64,000 bases of DNA from Maribellus sediminis (GCF_011799805.1 NZ_WXUB01000001.1:558001-622000), one strand, 5' to 3'. Shown: positions 10,211 to 18,911, counted from the first letter of the stretch. The notes: generated from the letters alone by a model not told the origin. Program-made: numbers and translations.

Positions 10211-10256
10211 GTTGACCTGCCAGGGCTCGAACCTGGACTCTTCTGATCCAGAGTCA
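10211..10256 (-). repeat. Left att core: displaced 3' end of tRNA-Gln
   Basis: These 46 bp are identical to 31263-31308. They cover only the 3' half of the tRNA, so this is not a working gene. Beyond the discriminator base the left copy continues CAA, whereas the copy at the right end encodes CCA. The ancestral tRNA therefore probably did not encode CCA, and the island supplied it. Confidence 0.9.
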
Positions 10257-10373
10257 TAATATTACTTCTTATTTTGTTTAATTGATTTTCCTATAATACT
10301 TGATATGTCTCAGCATTTGCGGTGCTTATAGGTAATAACAGTAACAGCTTATTTTAGTTTTTCTGACATATTA

Positions 10374-10405
10374 TTGTGCAAATATTGTGCAAATTTATAT
10401 TTTTG
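10374..10405 (+). promoter_or_regulatory. Promoter of the island integrase overlapping TTGTGCAAAT repeats
   Basis: A -33-like TTG at 10374-10376 is followed 21 bp later by TATTTTTG (10398-10405), a perfect TAnnTTTG box 18 bp before the ATG. Two direct copies of TTGTGCAAAT lie at 10375-10394 and an inverted TTTGCACA at 10402-10409. Binding of a protein to these repeats would control the promoter. Confidence 0.6.
10375..10394 (+). repeat. Terminal repeat TGTGCAAATATTGTGCAAAT, left copy
   Basis: This 20-bp sequence recurs exactly and in the same orientation at 31198-31217, 45 bp inside the right att core. Position near both island ends suggests arm-type binding sites for the integrase or excision factor. 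Confidence 0.75.
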
Positions 10406-10422
10406 CACAAAACATATTCAGC

Positions 10423-11670
10423 ATGGAAACCACCGTATCGATTCTTCTGGACACCCGCAGATCAAAATCTGATGAAACTTACCCAATAAAATTAAGAGTA
10501 TATTCTCCTTTATTGCAAAAGGCAAAAATATATTCAGCAGGGGTCAGCATGACAAAACAACAATTCGAGAGCGTATGGTTAACCGAACGTCCCCGAAAAA
10601 TTCATCAGGACGATAGGGACTTTCTGGATGAGATTCGAATTAATGCTGTGAACGCTGCGAAAAATACCGATCCGTTTTCATTTGAAGTATTTGAAAAGAA
10701 ACTCAGGAGACGTAAAGGTGATGGAAAGAATGTTATCTATCACTACAAACAGCGGATAAAGCACTACCTAGAACTCGAACAACATTCTACTGCCGATTCA
10801 TATAGATTAAGCTTACAATCGATACTGAAATACATCGAATCGCAAAAGGGGAGCATCCCAAACCAAGTTTCATTCAACTCGGTTACGCCAACGTTTTTGC
10901 AGAAGTATGAATTCTACATGGTTAAATCAGGCAAAAGTGAAACGACTGTAGGCATATACCTACGAAACCTCAGAGCGGTATTTAATCATGCTATCAGGGA
11001 GGGTGAGGTATCCGAAGACCTCTACCCGTTCGGAAAGCGAAAATACGAAATCCCTCAAGGGCGTGCTGTAAAAAAAGCCTTAAGCAAAAATCAGATAAAA
11101 GCACTCTGGCACGCCAAGCCATTAACACCGCAGCAGCAAAAAGCAAAAGACTTCTGGTTTTTCAGCTTCATCTGCAACGGTATCAACATGAAAGATATCT
11201 GCCTACTGAAATACGAAAACTTAAAGGGTGATACGATTGAATTTAAGAGAGCGAAAACAAGGCAGACATCCAAAAAGAACATCACTACAATCGTGATCCA
11301 TCTTACTGATTATGCAAAATCGGTTATCGAGAAATACGGCAACGAGAATAGGGAAGCTGACCAATACATATTCCCGATATTGACTGAATCCACTCCTCCA
11401 ATAGAAGTCAGACCAATAGTCATTAATTTTACACGGATTATCAATCTACACATCAAACTCTTGGCAAAAGCTAACAACTTGCCCGAGGAAATCTCCACAT
11501 ACTGGGCAAGGCATTCGTTTGCTACTTTAGCCATCCAGGGCGGTGCGAACATGGAATTTGTAAAGGAAGCGTTCGGACACCAGAATATTACTACTACCCA
11601 GAACTACTTTGCTGGCTTCGAGGATGAAGCAAAAAAAAGTATTGTCGAGAATTTGCTAAATTTTAAATAG
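10423..11670 (+). CDS. int: Tyrosine recombinase (island integrase)
   Basis: The 415-residue protein has a SAM-like core-binding domain (about 100-210) and a C-terminal catalytic domain. Catalytic features visible are YWARHSFAT (box II Arg), FGHQNITTTQNYF with the His and the nucleophile Tyr. In box I the usual Arg is absent: the segment reads CNGINMKDICLL. The Bacteroides IntDOT family also lacks this Arg. I chose the ATG at 10423, which fits the promoter, over an upstream GTG at 10387 inside the repeats. Lying just inside the left att site, it is the obvious enzyme for insertion into tRNA-Gln. Confidence 0.9.
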   Translation: METTVSILLDTRRSKSDETYPIKLRVYSPLLQKAKIYSAGVSMTKQQFESVWLTERPRKIHQDDRDFLDEIRINAVNAAKNTDPFSFEVFEKKLRRRKGDGKNVIYHYKQRIKHYLELEQHSTADSYRLSLQSILKYIESQKGSIPNQVSFNSVTPTFLQKYEFYMVKSGKSETTVGIYLRNLRAVFNHAIREGEVSEDLYPFGKRKYEIPQGRAVKKALSKNQIKALWHAKPLTPQQQKAKDFWFFSFICNGINMKDICLLKYENLKGDTIEFKRAKTRQTSKKNITTIVIHLTDYAKSVIEKYGNENREADQYIFPILTESTPPIEVRPIVINFTRIINLHIKLLAKANNLPEEISTYWARHSFATLAIQGGANMEFVKEAFGHQNITTTQNYFAGFEDEAKKSIVENLLNFK

Positions 11671-11687
11671 CTATTATTTTATTTTTG
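11652..11687 (+). promoter_or_regulatory. Promoter of the 11713 gene
   Basis: TTTG at 11652-11655 and a perfect TAnnTTTG box TATTTTTG at 11680-11687, 25 bp before the ATG at 11713; the spacing of 24 bp is slightly long. Confidence 0.5.
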
Positions 11688-11712
11688 CCCAAAAATTTAC
11701 TGGTTTTTGAAC

Positions 11713-12594
11713 ATGACAAAAGTAAAAAAGGTAAAAACGGCATTAGAAGCATTTGCTCCAATCATTTCCAGATTGCACACAATTGAACAAAATAGGATGT
11801 GGCATGGAATAGTGCATTTCGATAACATAAGTAAAGCAACGAAATTTATTGTTTCTCAACTTGATAATTTTAGTTATTCTCAAATAAAACAGGTTGCAGA
11901 AAAATTACTCAGCAAAACCACAGCGAATTTAGTTCATCTTGGAAAAACTGAAGCCACAAAAGATGAAATTAAACTGATAAACAAAATGCGCTCAGGATCA
12001 AAGCCTAACAAATGGGTGCCAGTTTTTCAAGAACTCATCGTGTATCGTGACTTTCTGCAAGACATAATCAATAAAACAACTGCTTTATTGGCATTTGAGG
12101 AAGATTTTTCAGTTCAACCAGAACAAGAACGCATAACGGAAGAATTCCAATCCTCAGGGAAAATAGATTCAGAGCAGTCCCCTAAAAACAATGACATATC
12201 CAATGAAATAGGTAGAAGTCAACATGATTTCATTCCGAAAGATTTGAAATTTAGACCAGGATGGAAAGGCAATTTTTTACCCGAACATATTCGAAACGAA
12301 AGATATTTTATGGAATTTGAGAAAAAGCTATTCGAGAATGGGTTTATCGATTCCGACTACAATCTGATTGGGGAGAAAAAACAGTTGGCAGGTATTTACC
12401 GAATCCTGATTAACCTTAACTACTTTAAATTGGATGGTCGAATTAAAATTACGAGGATCGACATTCGAAATTTTCTCGACAACAGATATCAAACCCATAC
12501 TTCAGATCAGTTTAAACCATCAGACCTCACCGAAGAGTTTTTATACAAACTCAGCATCAAAAATCCTTGGTTAGAAAAGCTGCTAAAGCTCTAA
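11713..12594 (+). CDS. Island protein of unknown function
   Basis: The 293-residue protein has no signal peptide or membrane segment. The start is the ATG at 11713; a TTG two codons upstream is also possible. The N-terminal half (about 1-140) is helical and basic, and a polar linker (about 145-180) is rich in Glu, Gln and Ser. The C-terminal part reads FLPEHIRNERYFMEFEKKLFENGFIDSDYN and ends with a helical, possibly winged-helix region. Proteins of this layout are frequent beside integrases in Bacteroidota islands, but I do not recognise the family. It lies 42 bp after the integrase and has its own promoter motif. Confidence 0.75.
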   Translation: MTKVKKVKTALEAFAPIISRLHTIEQNRMWHGIVHFDNISKATKFIVSQLDNFSYSQIKQVAEKLLSKTTANLVHLGKTEATKDEIKLINKMRSGSKPNKWVPVFQELIVYRDFLQDIINKTTALLAFEEDFSVQPEQERITEEFQSSGKIDSEQSPKNNDISNEIGRSQHDFIPKDLKFRPGWKGNFLPEHIRNERYFMEFEKKLFENGFIDSDYNLIGEKKQLAGIYRILINLNYFKLDGRIKITRIDIRNFLDNRYQTHTSDQFKPSDLTEEFLYKLSIKNPWLEKLLKL

Positions 12595-12799
12595 TCCCGT
12601 TTTTTTCCTTTTTAATCCCGCCTCAAATCCCGCCTCCAAAAGCTCAAAGCGTAGATTATCAGCCCAATACCCCTCCGTGTCAAATGCGGGATTGCTACTT
12701 TCACAACCTTTCCTTCATTTTTGCCTCAGACACCATCGAAACGGTGTAGGCTACCTGCAGGAGCTTTGATCATAGTGATAATTTTAAAACGCTTCAAAG
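12595..12799. other. Spacer with repeated AATCCCG motif
   Basis: No gene is seen. The motif AATCCCG occurs three times within 60 bp (12592-12645), followed by an inverted-like ATGCGGGATT at 12684-12693. It could be a short binding-site cluster ahead of the replication genes. Confidence 0.35.
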
Positions 12800-13255
12800 A
12801 TGAAGAAAAATTACAGGGGGCTGCAACCTAAAACGCAGCAGGAGGGTGAACAAGAAAAGAAGCAATGGGATGAAAAAACATTGAACTCCCGAGCGGAGAT
12901 TAATGTACTCGAATCGCACACACCCAAACAGCAAGTTGCGGAGAAGACTCTGGATACCCAAACGCAGATCGTATTACACCAGCTGTCACAATTAAAGCAG
13001 ATGATCACGGAGCATAGCCTTTGCACTAAGGATGTTTTGACCATGCCAGAGGCAGCAAAGTACCTATCCCTATCGGAAGGCTACCTGTACCAGTTGATCA
13101 GTAAGGGAGTAATACCACACTACAAACCGAATGGGAAGAAGCTGTATTTCAGCCGACAGGAACTGGATAACTGGGTGCTGAGTAACAAACAGCAGTCGAG
13201 AGACGAAATTCGTCAGAGTGCAGAAGACTTTTTGGTAACTGGTAAAAGGACGTAG
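12800..13255 (+). CDS. Helix-turn-helix (excisionase-family) DNA-binding protein
   Basis: The 151-residue protein has a polar N-terminal half and a MerR/excisionase-type helix-turn-helix at about residues 75-130 (MPEAAKYLSLSEGYLYQLISKGVIPHYKPNGKKLYF, then DNWVL). In Bacteroidota elements such proteins precede primase genes and act as excisionase or replication initiator helper; which applies here is not visible. Its stop is one base from the next start, so it heads an operon with the two replication genes. Confidence 0.85.
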   Translation: MKKNYRGLQPKTQQEGEQEKKQWDEKTLNSRAEINVLESHTPKQQVAEKTLDTQTQIVLHQLSQLKQMITEHSLCTKDVLTMPEAAKYLSLSEGYLYQLISKGVIPHYKPNGKKLYFSRQELDNWVLSNKQQSRDEIRQSAEDFLVTGKRT

Positions 13256-13256
13256 T

Positions 13257-13790
13257 ATGGAGTTTAGTTTTTACACCCGCCCAATAAGCAACACTCTACC
13301 TCAGAGGTCGGTAACGCTCAGCGAGACATTCGAATGGATCACCAGTGACAAGTACGAATTCGTAACAAGGCGTATCCGTGTGGCATCCACAAAAGAGATA
13401 CGGCAGAAACTCAAAACCAGCATCCTCGATTACGTAACGTTCTCAGGTGAGTTTGAATGGCGCAACAACAACGAACTGAAAACACACTCAGGATTGATGG
13501 TGTTCGATTTCGATGATCTGGATGATGTTGAAGAAGTACGGCAAACGCTACTTAACGACCCCAGTATTGAAACAGCACTACTGTTCCGCTCCCCGTCAGG
13601 GAATGGACTGAAATGGGTAGTCCCCATTGATCTGGATAGTGCAACACATCAGGAATGGTTCGAGGGCATAGCCAACTACTTGAAAGCGACTCATGGTCTT
13701 GGAGTTGATCCATCGGGGAAGGATGTTGCCAGAGCCTGCTTCCTGTGCCATGATCCGAATGCATATTTAAATCCAAAATTCAGTAAATAA
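13257..13790 (+). CDS. BT4734/BF3469-type primase domain protein
   Basis: The 177-residue protein matches the VirE N-terminal/BT4734-like family. It contains THSGLMVFDFDDLDD near residue 79, where the acidic residues would bind metal, then FRSPSGNGLKWVVPID and DVARACFLCHDPNAY. These are the core of an archaeo-eukaryotic-type primase fold. It is translated from an ATG directly after the preceding stop, and the DUF3987 helicase follows after 1 bp. In relatives the two are often one protein, so they should act together in island DNA replication. Confidence 0.88.
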   Translation: MEFSFYTRPISNTLPQRSVTLSETFEWITSDKYEFVTRRIRVASTKEIRQKLKTSILDYVTFSGEFEWRNNNELKTHSGLMVFDFDDLDDVEEVRQTLLNDPSIETALLFRSPSGNGLKWVVPIDLDSATHQEWFEGIANYLKATHGLGVDPSGKDVARACFLCHDPNAYLNPKFSK

Positions 13791-13791
13791 T

Positions 13792-15531
13792 ATGAGTGAA
13801 GTAAAAGAAAAGTGCTTCAATCCACATGATTGGCGGGAATCGAAGCAACTGCCCTTAGTGGAGGATACTCCACCTGTAAAGCTGGAGCAATCCGAACCCA
13901 GTCCAGAACTCATTGCCAATATCGAACAGGTCGTGAAAGCGATTGAGGATAATAAGCTGGACATAACGACTACCTACCCTAAATGGCGAGGGGTAGGTTT
14001 TGGACTGGCAGACTCTTGTGGTGAATCAGGACGCAAATATTACCATCGGATCAGTAAGCAATATCCAGAGTACGATGAGGACGAATGCGATCTTCAATAT
14101 GACAGGTGCTTAAAGGCAGACGGAACTGGTGATAAAATTAAAATAGCAACACTATTCTACCTTGCAAAAGAAGCGGGAATAGGTGTATCGAATTCTGAAG
14201 ACAGCGACCATTTGTCCCCTTTACCAAGGTTGTCAAAAATAGTCTACGATCGAGTGCCAGGTTTCTTTCATCAGGTAGTAAAGGTCGGAACGAATGATGC
14301 TGAACGTGATATTCTTTTGATTGGAGCATTGGCTACAATTAGTGCTGTTCTGCCAAATGTTCGTGGAATATATGATAGCAGGAACGTCTACGCCAATCTC
14401 TATGCGTTCGTGATGGGGAAGCCTGGGTCTGGGAAATCGAAGCTTGATCCTTGTAGAAAGCTCGTGAAGGCGATCCAGGATCATTACAACGAGTTGCATG
14501 AGCAGGAATATGCAAAGTATCAGGCTAAAATGGCTATGTACAAAGCTCAAAAAAAAGATGATCCGTCTTTAATTCCACCCGTTAAGCCGAAAAAGAAGCT
14601 GATTATCCTGCCAGCAAATAATACTGCACCAGGTATGTTTGATTTGGTTAACAACAATGGCGGATGGGGGCTAATTTTTGAAACCGAGGCTGATGCGCTT
14701 GCTAATGCGTTTAGAAACAAAGATTTTGGAAGTATTAATGATTTTTTACGAAAAGCGTTTCAGCATGAAACCGCTAGTTCATATCGAAAATCCGAGCAAG
14801 AACTTTTTGAGATTGAAGAGCCGAAATTATCAGTAGTGTTGTCGGGAACACCTCAACAGGTACTGAACCTAATTCCGAATGCGGAGAATGGTCTGTTCAG
14901 TCGGTTTGGGTTCTACAGCACACCCTCTAACAATAGATGGAAAGATGTTTTTCGGGAATTTAAGGGGACTACTTTGGATGATCATTTTCAGATGTTGGGT
15001 GAACGGTTGCTGGTGCTTTATACCGCACTACTGCAATCATCAGGCATTTTATTTGAACTTACAGAAGAACAGCAAGGAATGTTTAATCAGCGATATGATC
15101 GCTTGCAAAATCAGAATGCGACCCTTTTGGGAGATCACTTTGATTCGGTGGTAAAGCGAATGGGACTGATCGTATTCCGTATTGCCATGATATTTACGGT
15201 AATCCGAAACATGGACAGTATCACGAACAGCGAATCCTTGGTGTGCAACGATGATGACTTTAACAACGCTATGGCTATCGGGGAGGTGTTACTGGAACAC
15301 TCGAAGCACGCTTTTCGGGGACTGAAGGAAACACCTATTGTGAAGCAGTTGCCAAATCACAAGGAAAGGTTTTATAATGCTTTACCTGAGGAATTTGACT
15401 TCCAGACGTACTCTGAAATAGCAGAAAAGATTGGCTTAAATCCGAAAACAGTTCAAAAGTATGTACGTGAATTTTGCAACAAAGGACTTGTTCAAAAAAT
15501 CGGTCATAACCAATACAAAAAAAATATATGA
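13792..15531 (+). CDS. PriCT-2 and DUF3987 domain helicase-like protein
   Basis: The 579-residue protein starts with a PriCT-2-like primase C-terminal domain (about 40-125; YPKWRGVGFGLADS, KYYHRISKQYPEY). A DUF3987 P-loop domain follows with Walker A GKPGSGKS at residues 209-216 and SVVLSGTPQQVL further on. The C-terminal 60 residues form a winged-helix (FDFQTYSEIAEKIGLNPKTVQKYVREFCNKGLVQKIG). With the preceding primase it makes a split replication protein of the kind used by Bacteroidota mobile elements. Direct iteron-like repeats begin 27 bp after its stop. Confidence 0.88.
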   Translation: MSEVKEKCFNPHDWRESKQLPLVEDTPPVKLEQSEPSPELIANIEQVVKAIEDNKLDITTTYPKWRGVGFGLADSCGESGRKYYHRISKQYPEYDEDECDLQYDRCLKADGTGDKIKIATLFYLAKEAGIGVSNSEDSDHLSPLPRLSKIVYDRVPGFFHQVVKVGTNDAERDILLIGALATISAVLPNVRGIYDSRNVYANLYAFVMGKPGSGKSKLDPCRKLVKAIQDHYNELHEQEYAKYQAKMAMYKAQKKDDPSLIPPVKPKKKLIILPANNTAPGMFDLVNNNGGWGLIFETEADALANAFRNKDFGSINDFLRKAFQHETASSYRKSEQELFEIEEPKLSVVLSGTPQQVLNLIPNAENGLFSRFGFYSTPSNNRWKDVFREFKGTTLDDHFQMLGERLLVLYTALLQSSGILFELTEEQQGMFNQRYDRLQNQNATLLGDHFDSVVKRMGLIVFRIAMIFTVIRNMDSITNSESLVCNDDDFNNAMAIGEVLLEHSKHAFRGLKETPIVKQLPNHKERFYNALPEEFDFQTYSEIAEKIGLNPKTVQKYVREFCNKGLVQKIGHNQYKKNI

Positions 15532-15557
15532 TACAAATTTTACAGACAAAACTCAAA

Positions 15558-15592
15558 ATCCGCAGAATCTGCTAAATCCGCAGAATCCGCAA
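15558..15592 (+). repeat. Iteron-like direct repeats, candidate origin, left arm
   Basis: ATCCGCAGAATCTGC (15558-15572) and ATCCGCAGAATCCGC (15576-15590) form a direct repeat with an 18-bp period, just after the replication genes. The 16-bp TCCGCAGAATCCGCAA (15577-15592) has an exact inverted partner at 17612-17627. Confidence 0.65.
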
Positions 15593-15609
15593 CTAAGTAT
15601 TTTAAAAAC

Positions 15610-16242
15610 ATGGAAAACGAACAATCATTAACAACAGGATTACTAAACAACTTAAAAGAAGAAATTATGAACGAAAAGAAAGTAAACAACAAACTACGCT
15701 ACACTGGAAGTAGGGAACAGATGAAAGCCGTAAGTGCTTACCTGAGGAAAATGGGAGGCATCAAAAAACAGCGTACTCAATTTAGTCTGATAAAAGGTAG
15801 TATACCACCTGAAGGCTTGAAACCTAAACGTAGCGTTGCTGTTGATTTAGCTTTGAAAGTTCTATTCGACTACAGATCGCTTGGCGGAAGTTATTCAATG
15901 CGAGATGCACGGAACTTCTTTACAGCATTGCCAAGGCAAGAGCAGGAAGAGTGCTTATTGCAAGCCATTGATTCCTTCCATACAAAAAATAGAACAGGGT
16001 TTGCAGATTTGGATCAGTGGAGTGGATATACGGGATACGAATATTCTCAACCACCACAGGGGTATATCGAGATTGAGTTCGCCAGTCAGTTAACATCTAG
16101 CCTTGATCTTATCCTGAATTTAAGTAAGGAGTTCCCAACGCTATCATTTCATTACGATTGCAGCAATGAAAAAATTGATAGGATGTGGAATATTGAAGGT
16201 GGTGAAATTGTTCGTGAATTTGAATTTTTATTTGATGAGTAG
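15610..16242 (+). CDS. Api92-like (DUF1281-type) protein, first paralogue
   Basis: The 210-residue protein is related to the next two genes. It shares a small beta-alpha start (NNKLRYTGSREQMKAVSAYL), a helical middle and a C-terminal ferredoxin-like segment (YIEIEFASQLTSSLDLILNLSKEFPTLSFHYDCS). An internal ATG at 15667 would give a start closer to the paralogues. I recall the C-terminal pattern from DUF1281/Api92-like proteins of phages and mobile elements, whose role is unknown. It is the most diverged of the three. All three lie between inverted iteron-like repeats. Confidence 0.75.
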   Translation: MENEQSLTTGLLNNLKEEIMNEKKVNNKLRYTGSREQMKAVSAYLRKMGGIKKQRTQFSLIKGSIPPEGLKPKRSVAVDLALKVLFDYRSLGGSYSMRDARNFFTALPRQEQEECLLQAIDSFHTKNRTGFADLDQWSGYTGYEYSQPPQGYIEIEFASQLTSSLDLILNLSKEFPTLSFHYDCSNEKIDRMWNIEGGEIVREFEFLFDE

Positions 16243-16363
16243 ATGCTTGGGAGTGTCAGTCAAATGGCACTCCTCTTCTCCAGAAAGGATTGCATTCAGC
16301 AGTGGTGAGAAAACTGACGTTAAACCCTTTTACAATTGATTATTAATAAATAAAATATTTTAT

Positions 16364-16945
16364 ATGAGTACTTTTTATAGCAACACTTTGAAGATTGTAG
16401 GTAGTGATAAACAAGTTTCCGAAGTACGCAAGTTTATTGCTGGAACTGGAGATACTGAATTTATCGACTTCAACAACATTGATCCCATGCCAAAAGAGTT
16501 GAAGCTGGAAACCATTAGTGGGCATGAAAGCATGGCTATCCAATTACTTTGGGGGCAAAACAGTTCATACAGGAATGAATCCATCGAAAAGATTCAGTTA
16601 CTGTTCAGCGGACTGGGTACACAGGAGCAGCAACGTGCTATTGATATTGCCTTTGAGTATAAGAATTACAAGGAGGAATATGGTAGTGGTACACAAATGG
16701 AATGGATTCGACAAAGTTGGGGGACAATCTGGAGTGAAAGTTATTCGCAACGGCTTCTGAATAAAGACGAAATCCAGTTTGAAACGAAAAATGCTTCTGG
16801 AAAAGTAATAGTAGACAAACTGAGTCAACGATTCCCTGATACTGAGTTGAGATTGCAATATTGGAACGAGCAGGATTATTCGGGTGAATATGTTTTTAAG
16901 AATGGACTGATAAAAGAAACGGAAGTCTGGGAAATGCATCCGTAG
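16364..16945 (+). CDS. Api92-like (DUF1281-type) protein, second paralogue
   Basis: The 193-residue protein starts MSTFYSNTLKIVGSD, followed by IDFNNIDPMPKELKLE near residue 36. The C-terminal half contains WGTIWSESYSQ and a conserved closing pattern (ASGKVIVDKLSQRFPDTELRLQYWNEQ), the ferredoxin-like Api92 domain as I remember it. It is clearly paralogous to the gene at 17047. There is no signal peptide or catalytic motif; an anti-defence or regulatory role has been proposed by others for some phage small proteins, but nothing here shows it. A 121-bp spacer separates it from the first copy. Confidence 0.78.
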   Translation: MSTFYSNTLKIVGSDKQVSEVRKFIAGTGDTEFIDFNNIDPMPKELKLETISGHESMAIQLLWGQNSSYRNESIEKIQLLFSGLGTQEQQRAIDIAFEYKNYKEEYGSGTQMEWIRQSWGTIWSESYSQRLLNKDEIQFETKNASGKVIVDKLSQRFPDTELRLQYWNEQDYSGEYVFKNGLIKETEVWEMHP

Positions 16946-17046
16946 TAGATAAGAAGCGAAATTAATCGGGTATGGAGGCTGGTTCTTGAACGACATCGAA
17001 TCAGCTATCCATTACCCTCAACAAACGAATCATTAAAAATAAATAC

Positions 17047-17583
17047 ATGAATTATAAAAATACATTAACAATAATTGGGGAGGACGAAGAAGTTGTGTCG
17101 GTACGGAAATCGATCCGTAGTAAAACAAATTTTGGTGAATTACCGAAGTACATCGACTTCAACAACATTATTGAAATGCCCATTGGCTTAAACCTTGAAT
17201 ACAATACTGAATCAGACATAGCCAGACAGTTGTTATTTGGGGAGTCATTTTATTACGAAGGATACTCACGAAAGCAAGCGTGGCAAGAGATTGCTACTTT
17301 TACACGAAAAGATCAAAATAAGAGTATTTTGTCCGCTATTCAGATTCAAGAGAATATTCGAAACACTGGACACGCATTTAGCCATGTATGGAAGAGAGAA
17401 AATTGGGGTACTGAAAGAAATGCATACTCACAGGTAATCGAGTCACCGAACGTTATAAGCTTTTATACTGATAATGCACCAGCTACGAAAGTAGTGGATG
17501 CACTAAAGTTGAAGTTCCCCACAGTTAGTTTCGATCATAAAATTGAGGAGGATGATGAGGCTGGTGACGATCTCCCGTTTTAA
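17047..17583 (+). CDS. Api92-like (DUF1281-type) protein, third paralogue
   Basis: The 178-residue protein aligns with the 16364 product: NTLTIIGEDEEVVSVRKSI at the start, IDFNNIIEMPIGLNLE, WGTERNAYSQV and ATKVVDALKLKFPTVSFDH. It ends in an acidic tail (EEDDEAGDDLPF) that the other copies lack. A 101-bp spacer precedes it. The inverted copy of the iteron-like repeats follows 11 bp after its stop, so the triplet is bracketed as a unit. Confidence 0.78.
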   Translation: MNYKNTLTIIGEDEEVVSVRKSIRSKTNFGELPKYIDFNNIIEMPIGLNLEYNTESDIARQLLFGESFYYEGYSRKQAWQEIATFTRKDQNKSILSAIQIQENIRNTGHAFSHVWKRENWGTERNAYSQVIESPNVISFYTDNAPATKVVDALKLKFPTVSFDHKIEEDDEAGDDLPF

Positions 17584-17594
17584 AAAAAACACCG

Positions 17595-17627
17595 TTGCGG
17601 AAACTGCGGATTTGCGGATTCTGCGGA
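17595..17627 (-). repeat. Iteron-like repeats, right (inverted) arm
   Basis: TTGCGGAAACTGCGGA and TTGCGGATTCTGCGGA lie in tandem with a 17-bp period. The second is the exact reverse complement of 15577-15592. The pair therefore mirrors the pair at 15558-15592. Confidence 0.65.
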
Positions 17628-17711
17628 AATGATGTTTCTCTTGTAATAAGTAAAAGATTGTAAATCAAAGTGAATGCCTGGAGCGGTAATGTACTGCTCC
17701 AGGTTTCTTTC

Positions 17712-18911
17712 TTATCCATTGTATGGTGTTCCAGCAGTTCCAGTCTCTGGTTGCCCTTCAGTCCATCCTAAACTGTAGTGGAGTTTAAAACCATCGGTAG
17801 CTTTCAGCGTAACAACGGTTTCGTAGTAGTAATTGCCACAATCCAGTTCCTCCTCTCGGAACATCTTGTTGTAGGCTTCTACAAACTCCTCCAAGTCATC
17901 ATCAAAGAAGCAATATTCGATATCCACTAAGTCTTCTTCCTCGAAAGCTTCAGCGATCCAGTCAGAGTTGCTATCAGGCTCATAGGAGGCATATACAGCC
18001 TTTATTGTCCCGATTGCTTCCTCTTTGTCCATATCCGCCAACTTTTCGTTTATATCCTGTTTATCGTTGTAATAAGCCACCTGATCTGGCTCGATCTCTT
18101 CAAGCTTGCAGCCGTACAGTAACTCGAAGATGAGGTTGTAATTTTTGTCCGAAACTATCTTGTATTCGTTCCTGCCCGAGCGGATATCCTCAGCGATTTT
18201 ATCGATCCGTTCCTGTTCCGTTTTCAGTGACCGTATTTCTCCGACCAACATATTGATCAGGTACTCCAGTTTATTTTCTTTAGTGGGATTTCTGATCATT
18301 TTCATAGCTGTTCGGAATTCCTGCTCCCCATCGCCATGAAAGCCACATCGAGGGCATCCCCAATGCAGGGAGTTATTCCAGAATGTTATGTTGAACTTCT
18401 GACAGCTGGGGCAATTTGCAAGCCATTGACCTACTCCATTTTCATTTGGCTGAGGCTTTAATCCGAATTCTTTGAACAGTTCAGTAAGTGCAGGAGGTTT
18501 TTGTAATGCTTCTGCTTCGTTGCGTTCAAACTCAGCGATGAGGTCTGCGATAAGTGTATCGAACTCCTCGGTGGTGATCAGTCCACTTTTGGTGGCTTCT
18601 TGGGGAAAACCAATCACAAATCTGGAATGTTTAATGTAATCCTTGAGGATGGCTTTTATCTGAAGTTCGACAGGTTGATCCGATCTTTTGAACTGGGCAA
18701 TAATCACGGGACTGGTGATATCAGTCTTCCCCACTACTTGAAGATAGCCATCTTCTGTTTCGAGGTCGTAAATCGACTGGGTTATCGTGTCGATTCCGAT
18801 GTAGAGATCGTAAGACACTACCAGTTGACACTGGTTAAAATACTCACTGGGATTGCCAAAGTCATGGCGGGATGAAAGGTTAAAACCTTCTTTTTTTACT
18901 GATGCATTCAT
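17712..18911 (-). CDS. Unknown acidic protein with a zinc ribbon
   Basis: The 399-residue protein runs against the surrounding genes. Its N-terminal 130 residues contain beta-rich stretches (YDLYIGIDTITQSIYDLE). A four-cysteine zinc ribbon of the CPSC...CPRCGFHGDG type lies near residues 168-195 and resembles the CHC2-type finger of primases. A helical region with GEIRSLKTEQERIDKIAEDI follows, then a strongly acidic C-terminal third. I do not recognise the family. It may be a nucleic-acid binding or DNA-mimic type protein, but this is only suggested by zinc ribbon plus acidity. Confidence 0.75.
   Translation of the reverse strand: MNASVKKEGFNLSSRHDFGNPSEYFNQCQLVVSYDLYIGIDTITQSIYDLETEDGYLQVVGKTDITSPVIIAQFKRSDQPVELQIKAILKDYIKHSRFVIGFPQEATKSGLITTEEFDTLIADLIAEFERNEAEALQKPPALTELFKEFGLKPQPNENGVGQWLANCPSCQKFNITFWNNSLHWGCPRCGFHGDGEQEFRTAMKMIRNPTKENKLEYLINMLVGEIRSLKTEQERIDKIAEDIRSGRNEYKIVSDKNYNLIFELLYGCKLEEIEPDQVAYYNDKQDINEKLADMDKEEAIGTIKAVYASYEPDSNSDWIAEAFEEEDLVDIEYCFFDDDLEEFVEAYNKMFREEELDCGNYYYETVVTLKATDGFKLHYSLGWTEGQPETGTAGTPYNG

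Noticed and set aside
10211-10256. Possible tRNA gene
   Set aside because: Only the 3' half is present; the D-arm and 5' acceptor strand are missing. It is the left att copy.
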